Assembly: GCA_002354335.1 (NCBI GenBank)
Contig: DELI01000021.1
Span: 19,279 to 83,278 of the forward strand
Origin: Sphingobacterium sp. UBA2700
GTDB lineage: Bacteria; Bacteroidota; Bacteroidia; Sphingobacteriales; Sphingobacteriaceae
DNA length: 64,000 nt
Reading direction: 5' to 3'
Of the stretch, positions 1 to 9,200 are shown piece after piece; the stretch's first letter is position 1, and each line of letters begins with the position of its first letter. The notes under the pieces are model-generated. The model did not search any database, had not been told where the DNA came from, and was given only the letters and a program-made list of their open reading frames with translations. The translations under genes and the position numbers were made by a program.

Positions 1-858
1 AGTGATGTACTTGTAAAGATTATTTAAATCGATCTCTTGTTCCTCATCGTTCATTTTGTAACCAACAGTTTGTGTGCGCAAGCGGTTAGCAATCTTCTTT
101 TGAATACCATCAAATGCACCACCACAAATAAACAGGATATTATTCGTGTTTACCGTAATCATTTTTTGATCGGGGTGCTTTCTACCGCCCTGCGGTGGAA
201 CATTGACATTCGTGCCTTCTAAGATCTTCAATAAAGCTTGCTGAACACCTTCTCCTGACACATCTCTGGTAATTGAAGGGTTATCGCTCTTTCTGGCAAT
301 TTTATCAATCTCATCAATGTAGATGATACCACGCTCTGCCGCTGCGACATCGTAATCCGCTGCCTGCAACAAACGCGTCAAAATACTCTCCACATCCTCA
401 CCCACATAGCCTGCTTCAGTTAGTACAGTTGCGTCTACAATACAAAACGGAACATTTAGAATCTTGGCAACGGTTTTCGCCAATAAGGTCTTCCCGGTAC
501 CCGTCTCGCCAACGATAATCAAGTTTGATTTTTCAATCTCCGTCTCATCATTGTCAACACGTTGATTTAAACGTTTGTAGTGATTGTAAACCGCCACAGA
601 AATTACTTTCTTAGCATCATCCTGACCAATAACATATTGATCTAGATGTTCTTTGATTTCTTTAGGACGAATAAGCTTCAAAGTCGTCTGTAAAGACTTG
701 TTCTTTCTCTGCTTTAATTCCTCCGCCAAAATCTCTCCAGCTTGTTGAACACATCTGTCACAGATGTGGGCACCATCGCCTGCAATAAGCATTTGGGCTT
801 CATTCTTACTGATGCCACAAAAAGAGCAATGGATGTCTCTACTGTTCGATTTACTCAT
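1..858 (-). CDS. clpX: ATP-dependent Clp protease ATP-binding subunit ClpX (3' part beyond window)
   Basis: This is the unfoldase that recognises substrates and threads them into ClpP. The visible 286 codons start at ATG 858. They open with the ClpX zinc-binding domain (CSFC near residue 11 and CDRC near residue 33). The AAA+ Walker A GETGTGKT follows, encoded around 480-510. The reading frame runs off the left edge, so roughly the last third is not in the window. clpP lies 5 bases upstream, so the two genes are almost certainly co-transcribed. Identification rests on the zinc finger plus Walker A combination and on the clpP neighbour. Confidence 0.96.
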   Translation of the reverse strand, partial: MSKSNSRDIHCSFCGISKNEAQMLIAGDGAHICDRCVQQAGEILAEELKQRKNKSLQTTLKLIRPKEIKEHLDQYVIGQDDAKKVISVAVYNHYKRLNQRVDNDETEIEKSNLIIVGETGTGKTLLAKTVAKILNVPFCIVDATVLTEAGYVGEDVESILTRLLQAADYDVAAAERGIIYIDEIDKIARKSDNPSITRDVSGEGVQQALLKILEGTNVNVPPQGGRKHPDQKMITVNTNNILFICGGAFDGIQKKIANRLRTQTVGYKMNDEEQEIDLNNLYKYIT

Positions 859-863
859 TTTCT

Positions 864-1562
864 TTATTTTGTTTCCTTTTTAGGAAGCAATACTTCGTCG
901 ATCATACCAAATTCTTTGGCCTCCGCAGCACGCATCCAATAATCACGATCTGATGATTTCTCTACCCAGTCATAAGTCTGGCCAGAGTGCTCAGCGATAA
1001 TCGTGTACAATTCCTCTTTCAATTTCAACATTTCACGAAGGTTGATCTCCATATCTGAAGCAACACCTTGTGCACCACCCGACGGTTGGTGAATCATCAC
1101 GCGCGAGTGTCTTAATGCTGCACGCTTCCCTTTTGCTCCAGCTACTAATAATACAGCACCCATTGATGCGGCCATACCTGTACAGATTGTCGCAACATCT
1201 GGCGAAATATACTGCATCGTATCGTAGATACCTAAACCTGCATACACACTACCACCTGGAGAGTTGATGTAAATCTGAATATCACGCTGAGCATCAGTAG
1301 ATTGTAAGAACAATAACTGTGCCTGTACGATGTTTGCTACTTGATCATTGATACCATCACCCAAAAAGATGATGCGGTCCATCATCAAACGCGAGAACAC
1401 ATCCATCTGTGCAACGTTCAATTGACGCTCCTCGATAATGTACGGCGTAAGGTTGGATGGAATTTGTTGCTGTAAGCGAGAAATATAGCCATCAACGTGT
1501 TGACTTCCAATTCTATGGTGCTTAATCGCGTATTTTCTGAATTCGTCTTTATTGATATCCAT
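864..1562 (-). CDS. clpP: ATP-dependent Clp protease proteolytic subunit ClpP
   Basis: ClpP forms the tetradecameric serine-protease chamber that works with ClpX and with ClpC (encoded at 45.1-47.7 kb). The protein is 232 residues. The nucleophile is Ser133 in GMAASMGA and the catalytic His158 lies in RVMIHQP, at the normal 25-residue spacing. Asp207 in SDRDYW is the likely third residue. The N-terminal extension of about 35 residues is somewhat longer than in E. coli, so a propeptide is possible. It is first gene of a clpP-clpX operon. No frameshift or missing residue was seen. Confidence 0.97.
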   Translation of the reverse strand: MDINKDEFRKYAIKHHRIGSQHVDGYISRLQQQIPSNLTPYIIEERQLNVAQMDVFSRLMMDRIIFLGDGINDQVANIVQAQLLFLQSTDAQRDIQIYINSPGGSVYAGLGIYDTMQYISPDVATICTGMAASMGAVLLVAGAKGKRAALRHSRVMIHQPSGGAQGVASDMEINLREMLKLKEELYTIIAEHSGQTYDWVEKSSDRDYWMRAAEAKEFGMIDEVLLPKKETK

Positions 1563-1615
1563 GTTTTGTTCCTTCTAATTTTGACTTACTAATATAATAC
1601 TTATTTTAAATTCTC

Positions 1616-2077
1616 CTATTGCTCATGGGCGAATGTTGGTAAATCCGCCAGAAATGTGAAATTCCCATGATCGAAATCTATACTACAATAATGGTGCTCA
1701 AGTCCATTACTGACTAAAAGCAGCGGAATTTTATAAATTGTATTGTAATTCGCGATTTGTCGAAAGGTGTTTTCGGTAATTTTGACAGTCGGCGCCTTAA
1801 ACTCTGCCAAAAGAATACGCTCGCCTGAAGTATTGTAGATCACAAGATCACTGCGTTTTTGTAAACTGTTGAGCAGCAATCCTCCTTCAATCTTCATCAA
1901 GGACAGCGGGTAACCTTTCTCTTTGTGCAGGTGATGAACCCAATGTTGCCTTACCCATTCCTCTGGCGTTAGCAGTAAATGCTTTTTCCGCAGCTCATCA
2001 AAAATAAAATACTGATTGGCTTTCTTTATTATTTTTGCTGGAAAGGGAGGTAAATTCAGTGGGACTGGCCTAAACAT
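1616..2077 (-). CDS. HsdR N-terminal-like (type I restriction enzyme R-subunit N-domain) protein
   Basis: The 153-residue protein resembles the stand-alone HSDR_N_2 nuclease-like domain. The segment YNTSGERILLAEFKAP (about residues 80-95) fits a PD-(D/E)xK core, with Asp/Glu and a lysine in the 'E-x-K' position. Neither the helicase part of HsdR nor any hsdM or hsdS gene is nearby, so it is not part of a restriction system here. From memory of family context, this gene often sits beside holA in Bacteroidota, which suggests a housekeeping DNA-repair-like role; that is inference. It is divergent from holA across a 186-base gap holding a repeat hairpin. Confidence 0.75.
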   Translation of the reverse strand: MFRPVPLNLPPFPAKIIKKANQYFIFDELRKKHLLLTPEEWVRQHWVHHLHKEKGYPLSLMKIEGGLLLNSLQKRSDLVIYNTSGERILLAEFKAPTVKITENTFRQIANYNTIYKIPLLLVSNGLEHHYCSIDFDHGNFTFLADLPTFAHEQ

Positions 2078-2141
2078 TTACAAAATTACGAAATATTTAG
2101 CATAAAACTTCTATGAGACACTTCCCTTTCAAAACCCTTGT

Positions 2142-2207
2142 AAACCCAATGTATAACCCAATCAAACCCGCTCCCAAAGGGGATTGATTGGGTTGTACAT
2201 TGGGTTT
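2142..2207. repeat. AAACCCAAT-family hairpin repeat, copy 1
   Basis: Two 24-base arms (2142-2165 and 2184-2207) are complementary with a single T/G wobble and flank an 18-base loop. The left arm contains AAACCCAAT twice. Related sequences lie at 32772-32844 and 63441-63512 with the shared loop core AAACCCGCT. It sits in the divergent gap between the HsdR-N gene and holA. It could act as a transcript end or a nucleoprotein site. There is no T-tract, so a simple terminator is unlikely. Confidence 0.85.
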
Positions 2208-2263
2208 CATCTATCGCATTCTCGACGCGGAATGCTAAAAGATTTTTCGTAATTTCGTGGGAC

Positions 2264-3271
2264 ATGAATACCCAATCCATTTTAGCTGACATCAAGAAGA
2301 AAAAGCTTAGCCCTATCTATTTATTACATGGTGAGGAGCCTTATTTCATCGACTTAATTTCCGATGCTATTGAACATCAGGTGCTCGAAGAAGCGCAAAA
2401 AGGTTTTGACCAGTCGGTGGTATATGGTAAGGAAACTGACTTCTCCACTCTAATCAGTATGGCGAAGCGCTACCCCATGATGAGCGACTATCAAGTCATT
2501 ATCGTGAAAGAGGCGCAGAACTTGAAATGGAAGGATGATGATCTACTGCAGAAATATTTAGAACAACCTACGCCGAGCACGGTACTGGTTTTCGCGCATA
2601 AATACGGCAAGTTTGATAAGCGTAAGAAGTCGTATAAAGCGATGGATAAGGTGGGGGTTGTGTTGGAATCCAATAAACTTTACGATGATAAGGTTGCTGG
2701 TTGGATCTCCGAGCAATTAACTGCCAGCGGACGTAAAATTCATCCGCAGGCAGCTGCAATGATGGCCGACTACCTGGGTACTGATTTATCGAAGGTGGCA
2801 AATGAAATCGAGAAGCTGATGCTCAACGTATCGGCGGAGCAGGAGATAGGCCCGGCGGATATTGAGCGTAATATTGGTATCAGTAAAGATTTCAATGTAT
2901 TCGAATTGAATACGGCACTTTCGAAGCGAAACTCCCTCAAGGCATTTCAAATTGTTAACTATTTTGCGTCCAATCCAAAATCTAACCCTATACCGGTGGT
3001 TATTGGTTCGCTAGGCACCTATTTTACGAAGATTCTTAAATATCATTATTTGCCGGATAAGAATTCGGCGGCGGCAGCAAAAGCCTTAGGCGTGCATCCC
3101 TTCTTCGTGAAAGAATATGAGTATGCCGCAAGAAACTTTAATCGACGTAAAACGTTTGATATCATCCATTTGATCAAAGAATACGACTTAAAATCGAAGG
3201 GTATGAATGTAGGCCATCTGACAAGTCATGGCGATTTAATGAGCGAACTAATCTACAAGATACTTAACTAA
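2264..3271 (+). CDS. holA: DNA polymerase III subunit delta
   Basis: HolA is the clamp-loader subunit that opens the beta sliding clamp. The 335-residue product has the family opening (PIYLLHGEEPYFID near residue 17) and the helical delta-type C-terminal region, and its length matches HolA (about 340 residues). There is no Walker A, as expected for delta. The start ATG at 2264 gives the conserved N-terminus without extension. The next gene starts 7 bases downstream, so transcription probably continues into it. Confidence 0.9.
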   Translation: MNTQSILADIKKKKLSPIYLLHGEEPYFIDLISDAIEHQVLEEAQKGFDQSVVYGKETDFSTLISMAKRYPMMSDYQVIIVKEAQNLKWKDDDLLQKYLEQPTPSTVLVFAHKYGKFDKRKKSYKAMDKVGVVLESNKLYDDKVAGWISEQLTASGRKIHPQAAAMMADYLGTDLSKVANEIEKLMLNVSAEQEIGPADIERNIGISKDFNVFELNTALSKRNSLKAFQIVNYFASNPKSNPIPVVIGSLGTYFTKILKYHYLPDKNSAAAAKALGVHPFFVKEYEYAARNFNRRKTFDIIHLIKEYDLKSKGMNVGHLTSHGDLMSELIYKILN

Positions 3272-3278
3272 CCATACG

Positions 3279-3848
3279 ATGCTAAAGCGACTTTTTACGA
3301 TCAGCACCTTCTTGCTTTTATTTTCTACATACAGCTTTGCCCAACGCGAGTATTATACTTTACTGCAAGGCGGTGGAAACCTCGGCGTGAACAATCCGGG
3401 TTTCGAGGGTACATTTAATGGTTATAGCCTGCACTTTATCTTCGGCCGTAACTTCGACGAACGCGCCTTTGTAGGTATAGGAATAGGAAACGAAGTTTTG
3501 CGCGGCGACTATAAATTCGCCAATCCAACCGAAACACTAGAAGGTAATTTTAAATACGATCGTAATCTGTTTCCGTTTTTCATTGACGCACGTTTGCCCT
3601 TCGCCTATATCGGTGATGTTTCACGTGTGGGTGCCGTCGCAAATGCCGGGTATTCCGTTCGACTAGGAGGGATATATGATAAAGGCGCCATGGGAAAAAT
3701 CGGACTTTTCTATCTTTACGATGATATAAAGCGTACGAACTTTACAGTCTCCGCAACCTATGCTTACCAGCAGCTTTCTTATGTAAGCTTTCGCGAAAAA
3801 ATGAACCACCAGAGTGTGAATTTGTCGGTGGGGATTTGGTTGAAGTAA
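3279..3848 (+). CDS. Putative small outer-membrane beta-barrel protein
   Basis: The 189-residue protein has a Sec signal peptide with an Ala-Gln junction (STYSFAQ, residues 16-22). Alternating aromatic/glycine-rich strands follow (GGGNLGV, GIGIGNEVL, NLSVGIWLK), and the C-terminus is compatible with a barrel. It looks like the outer-membrane beta-barrel hypothetical proteins common in Bacteroidota. It follows holA by 7 bases, so it may share its transcript. The ligand or role cannot be told from sequence. Confidence 0.7.
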   Translation: MLKRLFTISTFLLLFSTYSFAQREYYTLLQGGGNLGVNNPGFEGTFNGYSLHFIFGRNFDERAFVGIGIGNEVLRGDYKFANPTETLEGNFKYDRNLFPFFIDARLPFAYIGDVSRVGAVANAGYSVRLGGIYDKGAMGKIGLFYLYDDIKRTNFTVSATYAYQQLSYVSFREKMNHQSVNLSVGIWLK

Positions 3849-3849
3849 C

Positions 3850-4110
3850 ATAGTATTTAGTAGCAAGTATTTAGTAGTTAGACCCGATCCTGTTAATCTT
3901 AAAATCAGTTTTTTCCCAGTTCAAAACCAACTTGCCTTCCATTGTAAAATCAAAGGTTAAGAACATTTTGTCCTGTTTAAAACCAAAGTTTCAGACGGTA
4001 TACGGGATAAAATCAATGTGCTAATATTTAACCTAATTTAATGACGTCTAAAACTTAATCTCTAAACCGTCCTAGGTCTTAATACTAACTACTAACTACT
4101 AAGTACTTAC
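3850..4110. repeat. TACTAAC-heptamer inverted-repeat element, copy 1
   Basis: This element fills most of the gene-free 3849-4205 gap. The left end is TAGTATTTAGTAG...TTAGTAGTTAGACC (3851-3893). The right end from 4073 is AGGTCTTAATACTAACTACT followed by more heptamers to 4109, so degenerate heptamers point inward from both ends around AGACC/GGTCT cores. The about 180 bases between them share only short words with the other copies (GATCCTG near 3895, a TTCAAAACC-like stretch). The remaining 95 bases before the sigma-factor gene are AT-rich with no clear -33/-7 pair. Confidence 0.8.
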
Positions 4111-4205
4111 AAAAATTCGTAGATTTACCTTGTTTTTTTATTATTATGACTATTATTGGTTGTAAGAATTAATTTTTAGCTGTATCATGAAATGCAGCTT
4201 ACTAC

Positions 4206-4769
4206 ATGTCGAACATAAAAACGTATACTGATTCCGAGCTTTTGGTCTTGCTTAAAGAAGATAATCCGAAGGCTTTTACTGAGATTTATCATCGGTATTG
4301 GCATCGCTTATATACGGTTGCAGGGAATAAGCTCGACGATCTTTTCCTGGCGCAGGAGTTAGTTCAAGAGATCTTTTTAGATTTTTGGAAACGTCGGGAA
4401 TCGATCAGTCTAAAGGATAATATTAATGGTTATTTAGCGACTGCATTGAAGTATAAAATCATCAATATCCGACACCGACGTACCATTGAACAAAAATATG
4501 TAGACCATGCAAAGAAAAGCGATAGTTTTGCCTACTCAATGGAGCAAGAATTGCAATTTGAAGAGCTTAAGTCAAGACTACAGGGGTTAGTGGCTAAACT
4601 TCCAGACAAGTGCCAACTGGTTTATAAATTGAGCCGTGAGGAAGGGCTATCGCAGAAAGAAATTGCAAAGCAGCTGGAGATTGCCGAAAAAACGGTTGAG
4701 GCCCACTTAACCAGGGCGCTAAAAGCCATTCGCTCAGGCTTGAAATATATTATATCCTTTTTTGGGTAA
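4206..4769 (+). CDS. ECF RNA polymerase sigma factor, FecI/SusC-associated type
   Basis: This is a 187-residue sigma-70 family ECF factor. Region 2 lies at about residues 20-90 (ELVQEIFLDFWKRR) and region 4 at about 125-180, with a helix-turn-helix in EGLSQKEIAKQLEIAEKTVE. It is predicted to direct transcription of the downstream susC/susD locus when released by the FecR-type anti-sigma factor encoded 200 bases on. The arrangement sigma - FecR - SusC with an STN domain is the standard trans-envelope signalling layout in Bacteroidota. The 4770-4970 gap has a short hairpin (about 4814-4836) but no obvious terminator. Confidence 0.93.
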   Translation: MSNIKTYTDSELLVLLKEDNPKAFTEIYHRYWHRLYTVAGNKLDDLFLAQELVQEIFLDFWKRRESISLKDNINGYLATALKYKIINIRHRRTIEQKYVDHAKKSDSFAYSMEQELQFEELKSRLQGLVAKLPDKCQLVYKLSREEGLSQKEIAKQLEIAEKTVEAHLTRALKAIRSGLKYIISFFG

Positions 4770-4970
4770 TCATCAAAAACACAATTGGAGCTTGTTACGC
4801 TCTTGTTCAACAATATCAGCTATCAATGACTAATAGCTGTCATGCCTATGATTGCTTCAATGAAAACAGCAAAGTTTTTCTGAAAGTCCATTTTTTTTTA
4901 AAATCTATATAGGGATATGTCGTAGTTAACTGATTATAGTAGTAGTAACCACATAGACTATCACTATATT

Positions 4971-6110
4971 ATGGATGAACAACGACTAGCTGAGCTGGAG
5001 CGTAAATGGTTGGATGGAACGATAAGTGACCCAGAAGCTGCCGAATATGCACAATGGTATAATGCGGGACAGAACGATCCTTTAGAGATCCCGGAAACTA
5101 TTGCTCGTAGCAAGGACGAACATCAATTGAAGATGTTGCAAGCTATTATGCATAAGCTTGATGGTGCACATCAAGAAAATACGAAGTCTATCCCTTTTCT
5201 TAAGTCTCCATTTTTTTACCCTATTGCAGCAAGTATTCTGCTTTGCCTGGCCATTGGCGGTTGGTGGTTTTTTCAGCAAAGTACGGACAGCGTTACTGTA
5301 CAGGAACTTGCGCGGGATATAGCACCGGGGCACTCTGGATTGGTGATCATGTTGAAAAATGGGAAAGAGCTGATGATTGATTCGATTGCTGATGGTTTGG
5401 TTGCGGTAGAAGATGGGGTAAGAATCTTGAAGAAGGATGGGGCGATTTATTATGAGGGATCCTCCAATACGATTGTTTATAATACCGCGACGACAAAACG
5501 TGGCCGCAAATATCAGTTGATCCTTCCGGATGGCAGTAAGGTTTGGCTAAATGCTTCCTCGAAACTGAAATACCCTTTAAGTTTTTCAGCTACGTCGAGG
5601 GAAGTTTCAATCGACGGTGAAGCGTATTTTGAAGTAGCTCACAATCCTGATAAACCATTTATTATAAAGGCAGGAGCGCAGGAAATCAAAGTCTTAGGTA
5701 CGGAGTTTAATGTCAACAACTATAGCGATGAAAGCTATGTAACGACAACTTTATTACAAGGATCTGTTCAAGTGACATCGAAGGATAAGCAGGTCAATAT
5801 ACAACCCAATCAACAAGCCATTTCAACACAACAAGGGGGGATTATTCATGTTGAAGATGTAAAAGCTACGGAGGCAATTGGCTGGATTAAGGGTGTTTTC
5901 AATTTCAACGATGCGAGTTTGGCGACGATTTTAAAGCAGCTCGAGCGTTGGTATGATATTGACATTTTAATAAGCGCTGGTGTCAATCGGAATCAGGTAT
6001 TTCATGGAAACACCAGTATGAACCAAAACCTTTCGGAAGTGCTCAAAGTCTTGGAGCTTAGTGGCGTGCGGATGAAGCTGGAGGGAAGAACACTGACCAT
6101 ATTACCATAA
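4971..6110 (+). CDS. FecR-family anti-sigma factor
   Basis: The 379-residue inner-membrane protein has a cytoplasmic N-terminal part of about 80 residues expected to bind the ECF sigma factor. One membrane segment follows (FFYPIAASILLCLAIGGWWFF, about 80-100). The periplasmic FecR domain (RKYQLILPDGSKVWLNASS, about 180-200, onward) comes next. A C-terminal secretin/STN-interacting domain of the DUF4974 type ends the protein (from about residue 305, FNFNDASLATILKQLERWYDIDI). It should relay ligand occupancy of the SusC protein to the sigma factor. Confidence 0.94.
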   Translation: MDEQRLAELERKWLDGTISDPEAAEYAQWYNAGQNDPLEIPETIARSKDEHQLKMLQAIMHKLDGAHQENTKSIPFLKSPFFYPIAASILLCLAIGGWWFFQQSTDSVTVQELARDIAPGHSGLVIMLKNGKELMIDSIADGLVAVEDGVRILKKDGAIYYEGSSNTIVYNTATTKRGRKYQLILPDGSKVWLNASSKLKYPLSFSATSREVSIDGEAYFEVAHNPDKPFIIKAGAQEIKVLGTEFNVNNYSDESYVTTTLLQGSVQVTSKDKQVNIQPNQQAISTQQGGIIHVEDVKATEAIGWIKGVFNFNDASLATILKQLERWYDIDILISAGVNRNQVFHGNTSMNQNLSEVLKVLELSGVRMKLEGRTLTILP

Positions 6111-6142
6111 TCAATTAAATATAACGCATTATCTGAATCCAT

Positions 6143-6174
6143 CTCGATGTCGGAGGGGGGAAACCGACCTCGAG
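6143..6174 (+). promoter_or_regulatory. RNA hairpin between fecR and susC genes
   Basis: CTCGATGTCGG (6143-6153) pairs with CCGACCTCGAG (6164-6174) with one mismatch around a 10-base purine loop. No T-run follows, so it is not a classical terminator. It lies 59 bases before the susC start. It may set the relative amount or stability of susC versus fecR mRNA. Confidence 0.6.
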
Positions 6175-6232
6175 TGTTTCGGGTAATTTATTACTAATCA
6201 AATTATTAAAGCAATTTATTGAAAAGCCTAAA

Positions 6233-9200
6233 ATGAGAATCGCACTAATTACGACCTTGCTTTTACTACTGTTCTCACTGCCTTCCTTGGCGCAGCGGGT
6301 GACATTAAAAGAGAAGAATGCATCGCTGGAAGCAGTTCTTCAGAAAATACGAAAGCAAACGCACTATGATGTCTTCTACGCCGGCGACATCATTAAAAAT
6401 GCAAAAAGGGTCACTATTCAGGTGGAGGACCGGGAATTGTTGTTGGTATTAAATGAGATTTTCGAGCAGCAACCTATTTCTTATTCTATTGCAAACCAGA
6501 CAATTGTCATCGGCCCTAAAAGACCTGGCCGACCGAGGGTGGAGGAAGTGAAACCGAATGTGATTGATGAGCACACTCCTGACCCTATTATATCGGGTAT
6601 CGTTGTCAACAAGCTAGACAAACCGATGGTCGGCGTAACGATTATCAACCTGAAAGACTCCATCAATAGGCGGAGTTCCACAAATGCACGTGGGGAATTT
6701 TCCATTGTCGCCGCGCGCGGTGATCTGCTGAATTTCTCTTATCTCGGACACGAGGATGTCACGATGTTATATAAAGGCGAATCGCATATCAAAGTGCAAT
6801 TATTTGATAAAGTAATATCGATGGACGGTGTAACGGTTCAGGCTAAAGTTAAAGAAAAGCTGAATTTGAATACGCAGATTGATTTATCGAATCGTAATTA
6901 TATGAATTTGGGACAAATACTGCAAGGTACGGTTCCTGGACTGACATTGCAGATTATCCCCAATAATAAAAGAAAAATAACCGGTATGAATTATCGTGCG
7001 CCGGGACAAGGGTCCGGTTCGGGCGGCGGCATTCAAGTCACTTTCTATACCGTAGAACAGTTTCTTCAAAAAGAGCCGATTTATGGACAACGGATTATTG
7101 ATGCTTTGGAAAAAGGTTTACCTATTCCACAAGTGCAGGGGGCTCACCTTTGGTCTCCGGTGTTCAGTAATGTAGCGAGCGTCACGTTGGTGCCGGAGTT
7201 GCGCGGATCAGCAAGTTTTGGTAATACCGAAGGAATGATGGTCGTGATTGATGGTTTTCCGATTGATGAATTCCCCGCTGACTATCCGATGGCGAATGTG
7301 GAGTCAGTAGAGGTTGTAAAAGATCCGAAGGAGCTGATCAAATGGGGGCCTAAGGCAAGTGCAGGGATTATTATGATCAAGACTAAGGGAGGAAAGCAAA
7401 ACAAAGTGATGATCAACTATAGCTCTAACTTTTACCTACGCAAAGCGGCTAAGTTCGATCCCGTTAAATTACAATTAGCGAGTTCAGCAGATATCGTTGA
7501 GCACTTAATTGCTCTAGCTGATTCAAACAGAATTGGTGGAGCAGCATTTCCGGAGAACACCGAATTTGGTGAACGCCTGGCGGGTGAGTATGCCCGAGGT
7601 AGGATGAGCAGGGAAGACTTCATTCGTGCGATGGACTCTTTGAGCTATCTGTCAAATGCTGATCAGGTAGGATCTTTGCAACGTGATGCTTTCAGCCATA
7701 ACCATTTGTTAAACGTTTCAGGTGGGTCGCGACAATATCGATTTGCCCTGACTTCCACTTTCAATCAAACTAGAAGCAATAGCCTAAACGATAGAAGTGA
7801 TACTTATGGTCTTGATTTAAAGAATAATTTCAATCTTCTCGATGGTAAACTGCAAATGCAATGGCAGCTTAATGGAACCTATTCCGACATCACTTCGGGT
7901 AAGGGCGAGTTGGATGTTTATAATTTACCTAGACCTTATCAGTTGCTTTATGATCAAAATGGGAACTATATATATGATCAAAGTGCGATCGGACCAGAAC
8001 GCAATGCCCTTATTATGGGCGCCGGATATTTCAACCACGGGAGTAATGTCTTAGAGGAAGCACGCTTGTACAAGCATTTCACGAAGAACTTGCTCGCGCA
8101 AACCCGATTCGATATGACGTGGAACCTTTTCGAAGGTCTGGATTGGGTAAATGCTTTTTACCTACGAACCAATGATGTCAATATGGAGCAAATTACAGAT
8201 CGGAGGTCTGCTGAGGCTAGACAACTCTTTAATTCTTATGGTACACCTTTGGCAAATGGAGTGGATTTCCATGTCCCTGTAGGCGATATTATGCGTAAAA
8301 ACAAAACATACAGTCTGATGTGGAATTTACGTTCGGGATTACGCTACAATAAAAAGATTGGAGACCATCATATAGGCTTGGAGATTGGCGGTGGTGGGTC
8401 CAGCGATGTTCGTCAGACACCGTCTACACGTTCGATGTATGGATATAATTATGCAGCCAAAACTGGCTTGCCGATTTATGTGCCGAACAGCCTGAGTGGG
8501 GCAGTGTCTGGTTTTAGAGCATTGTATCAGACCAACTCGTTGGCAAGTTATCCAAGAACCCTATTGACTCCTTCAACAGGGGATAGTACAAGCCAACGTA
8601 GCTTGAATTGGAATACTGGTATTCGGTACGATTTTAAGGATAAGCTTTTCTTTGCCGATGCGAAATACAACGAAGCTTACAGTCCAAATTATGGCATGGG
8701 TACTTATGCGAAAACGGCTATCGTCGATGGACGAGCAGGATATACCCTACGTTCGGAAAAGCTGCCTGATTGGATGAGTGCAATTGTATTTACTACAGGT
8801 TTCCAACATAATCAGCTTCCGAATCTACCGACGCCTCTCAGCGGTCGCCGCGAACGTCAAAAAGATTGGGATAACTATGCAATTTGGGTCTCTAATTACT
8901 TGCCGGTTCAGCAGGTCGGACAGTCATCATCGAAATATTACCAAAGAGCGACCCTGAGTCTATTCGACAAACAATTGAATATTTCTGCAGCCTATAATAG
9001 GATGCATTTGAGTGGGATTTCTGAGTCCGGATCATTAACTGACTCTGCCGCATATGGTATCAAGCGTTCCATTGGCTTTGTCAGTGCGATGGCGGATGGT
9101 AGTCTTCGCGACGGAACCTTATTATTCACTCTTGAATTGGATCGGTCGCCCGAGGGCACCAAGCAATTCAATGCAAATCTAACTTACGACATCAAGCAGG

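Noticed and set aside
1616..2077. A type I restriction-modification system
   Set aside because: Only the N-domain of HsdR is present, with no methylase, specificity or helicase part nearby.
3849..4205. Insertion sequence in the repeat-bearing gap
   Set aside because: No transposase frame, no clear target duplication; only inverted heptamer arrays are seen.
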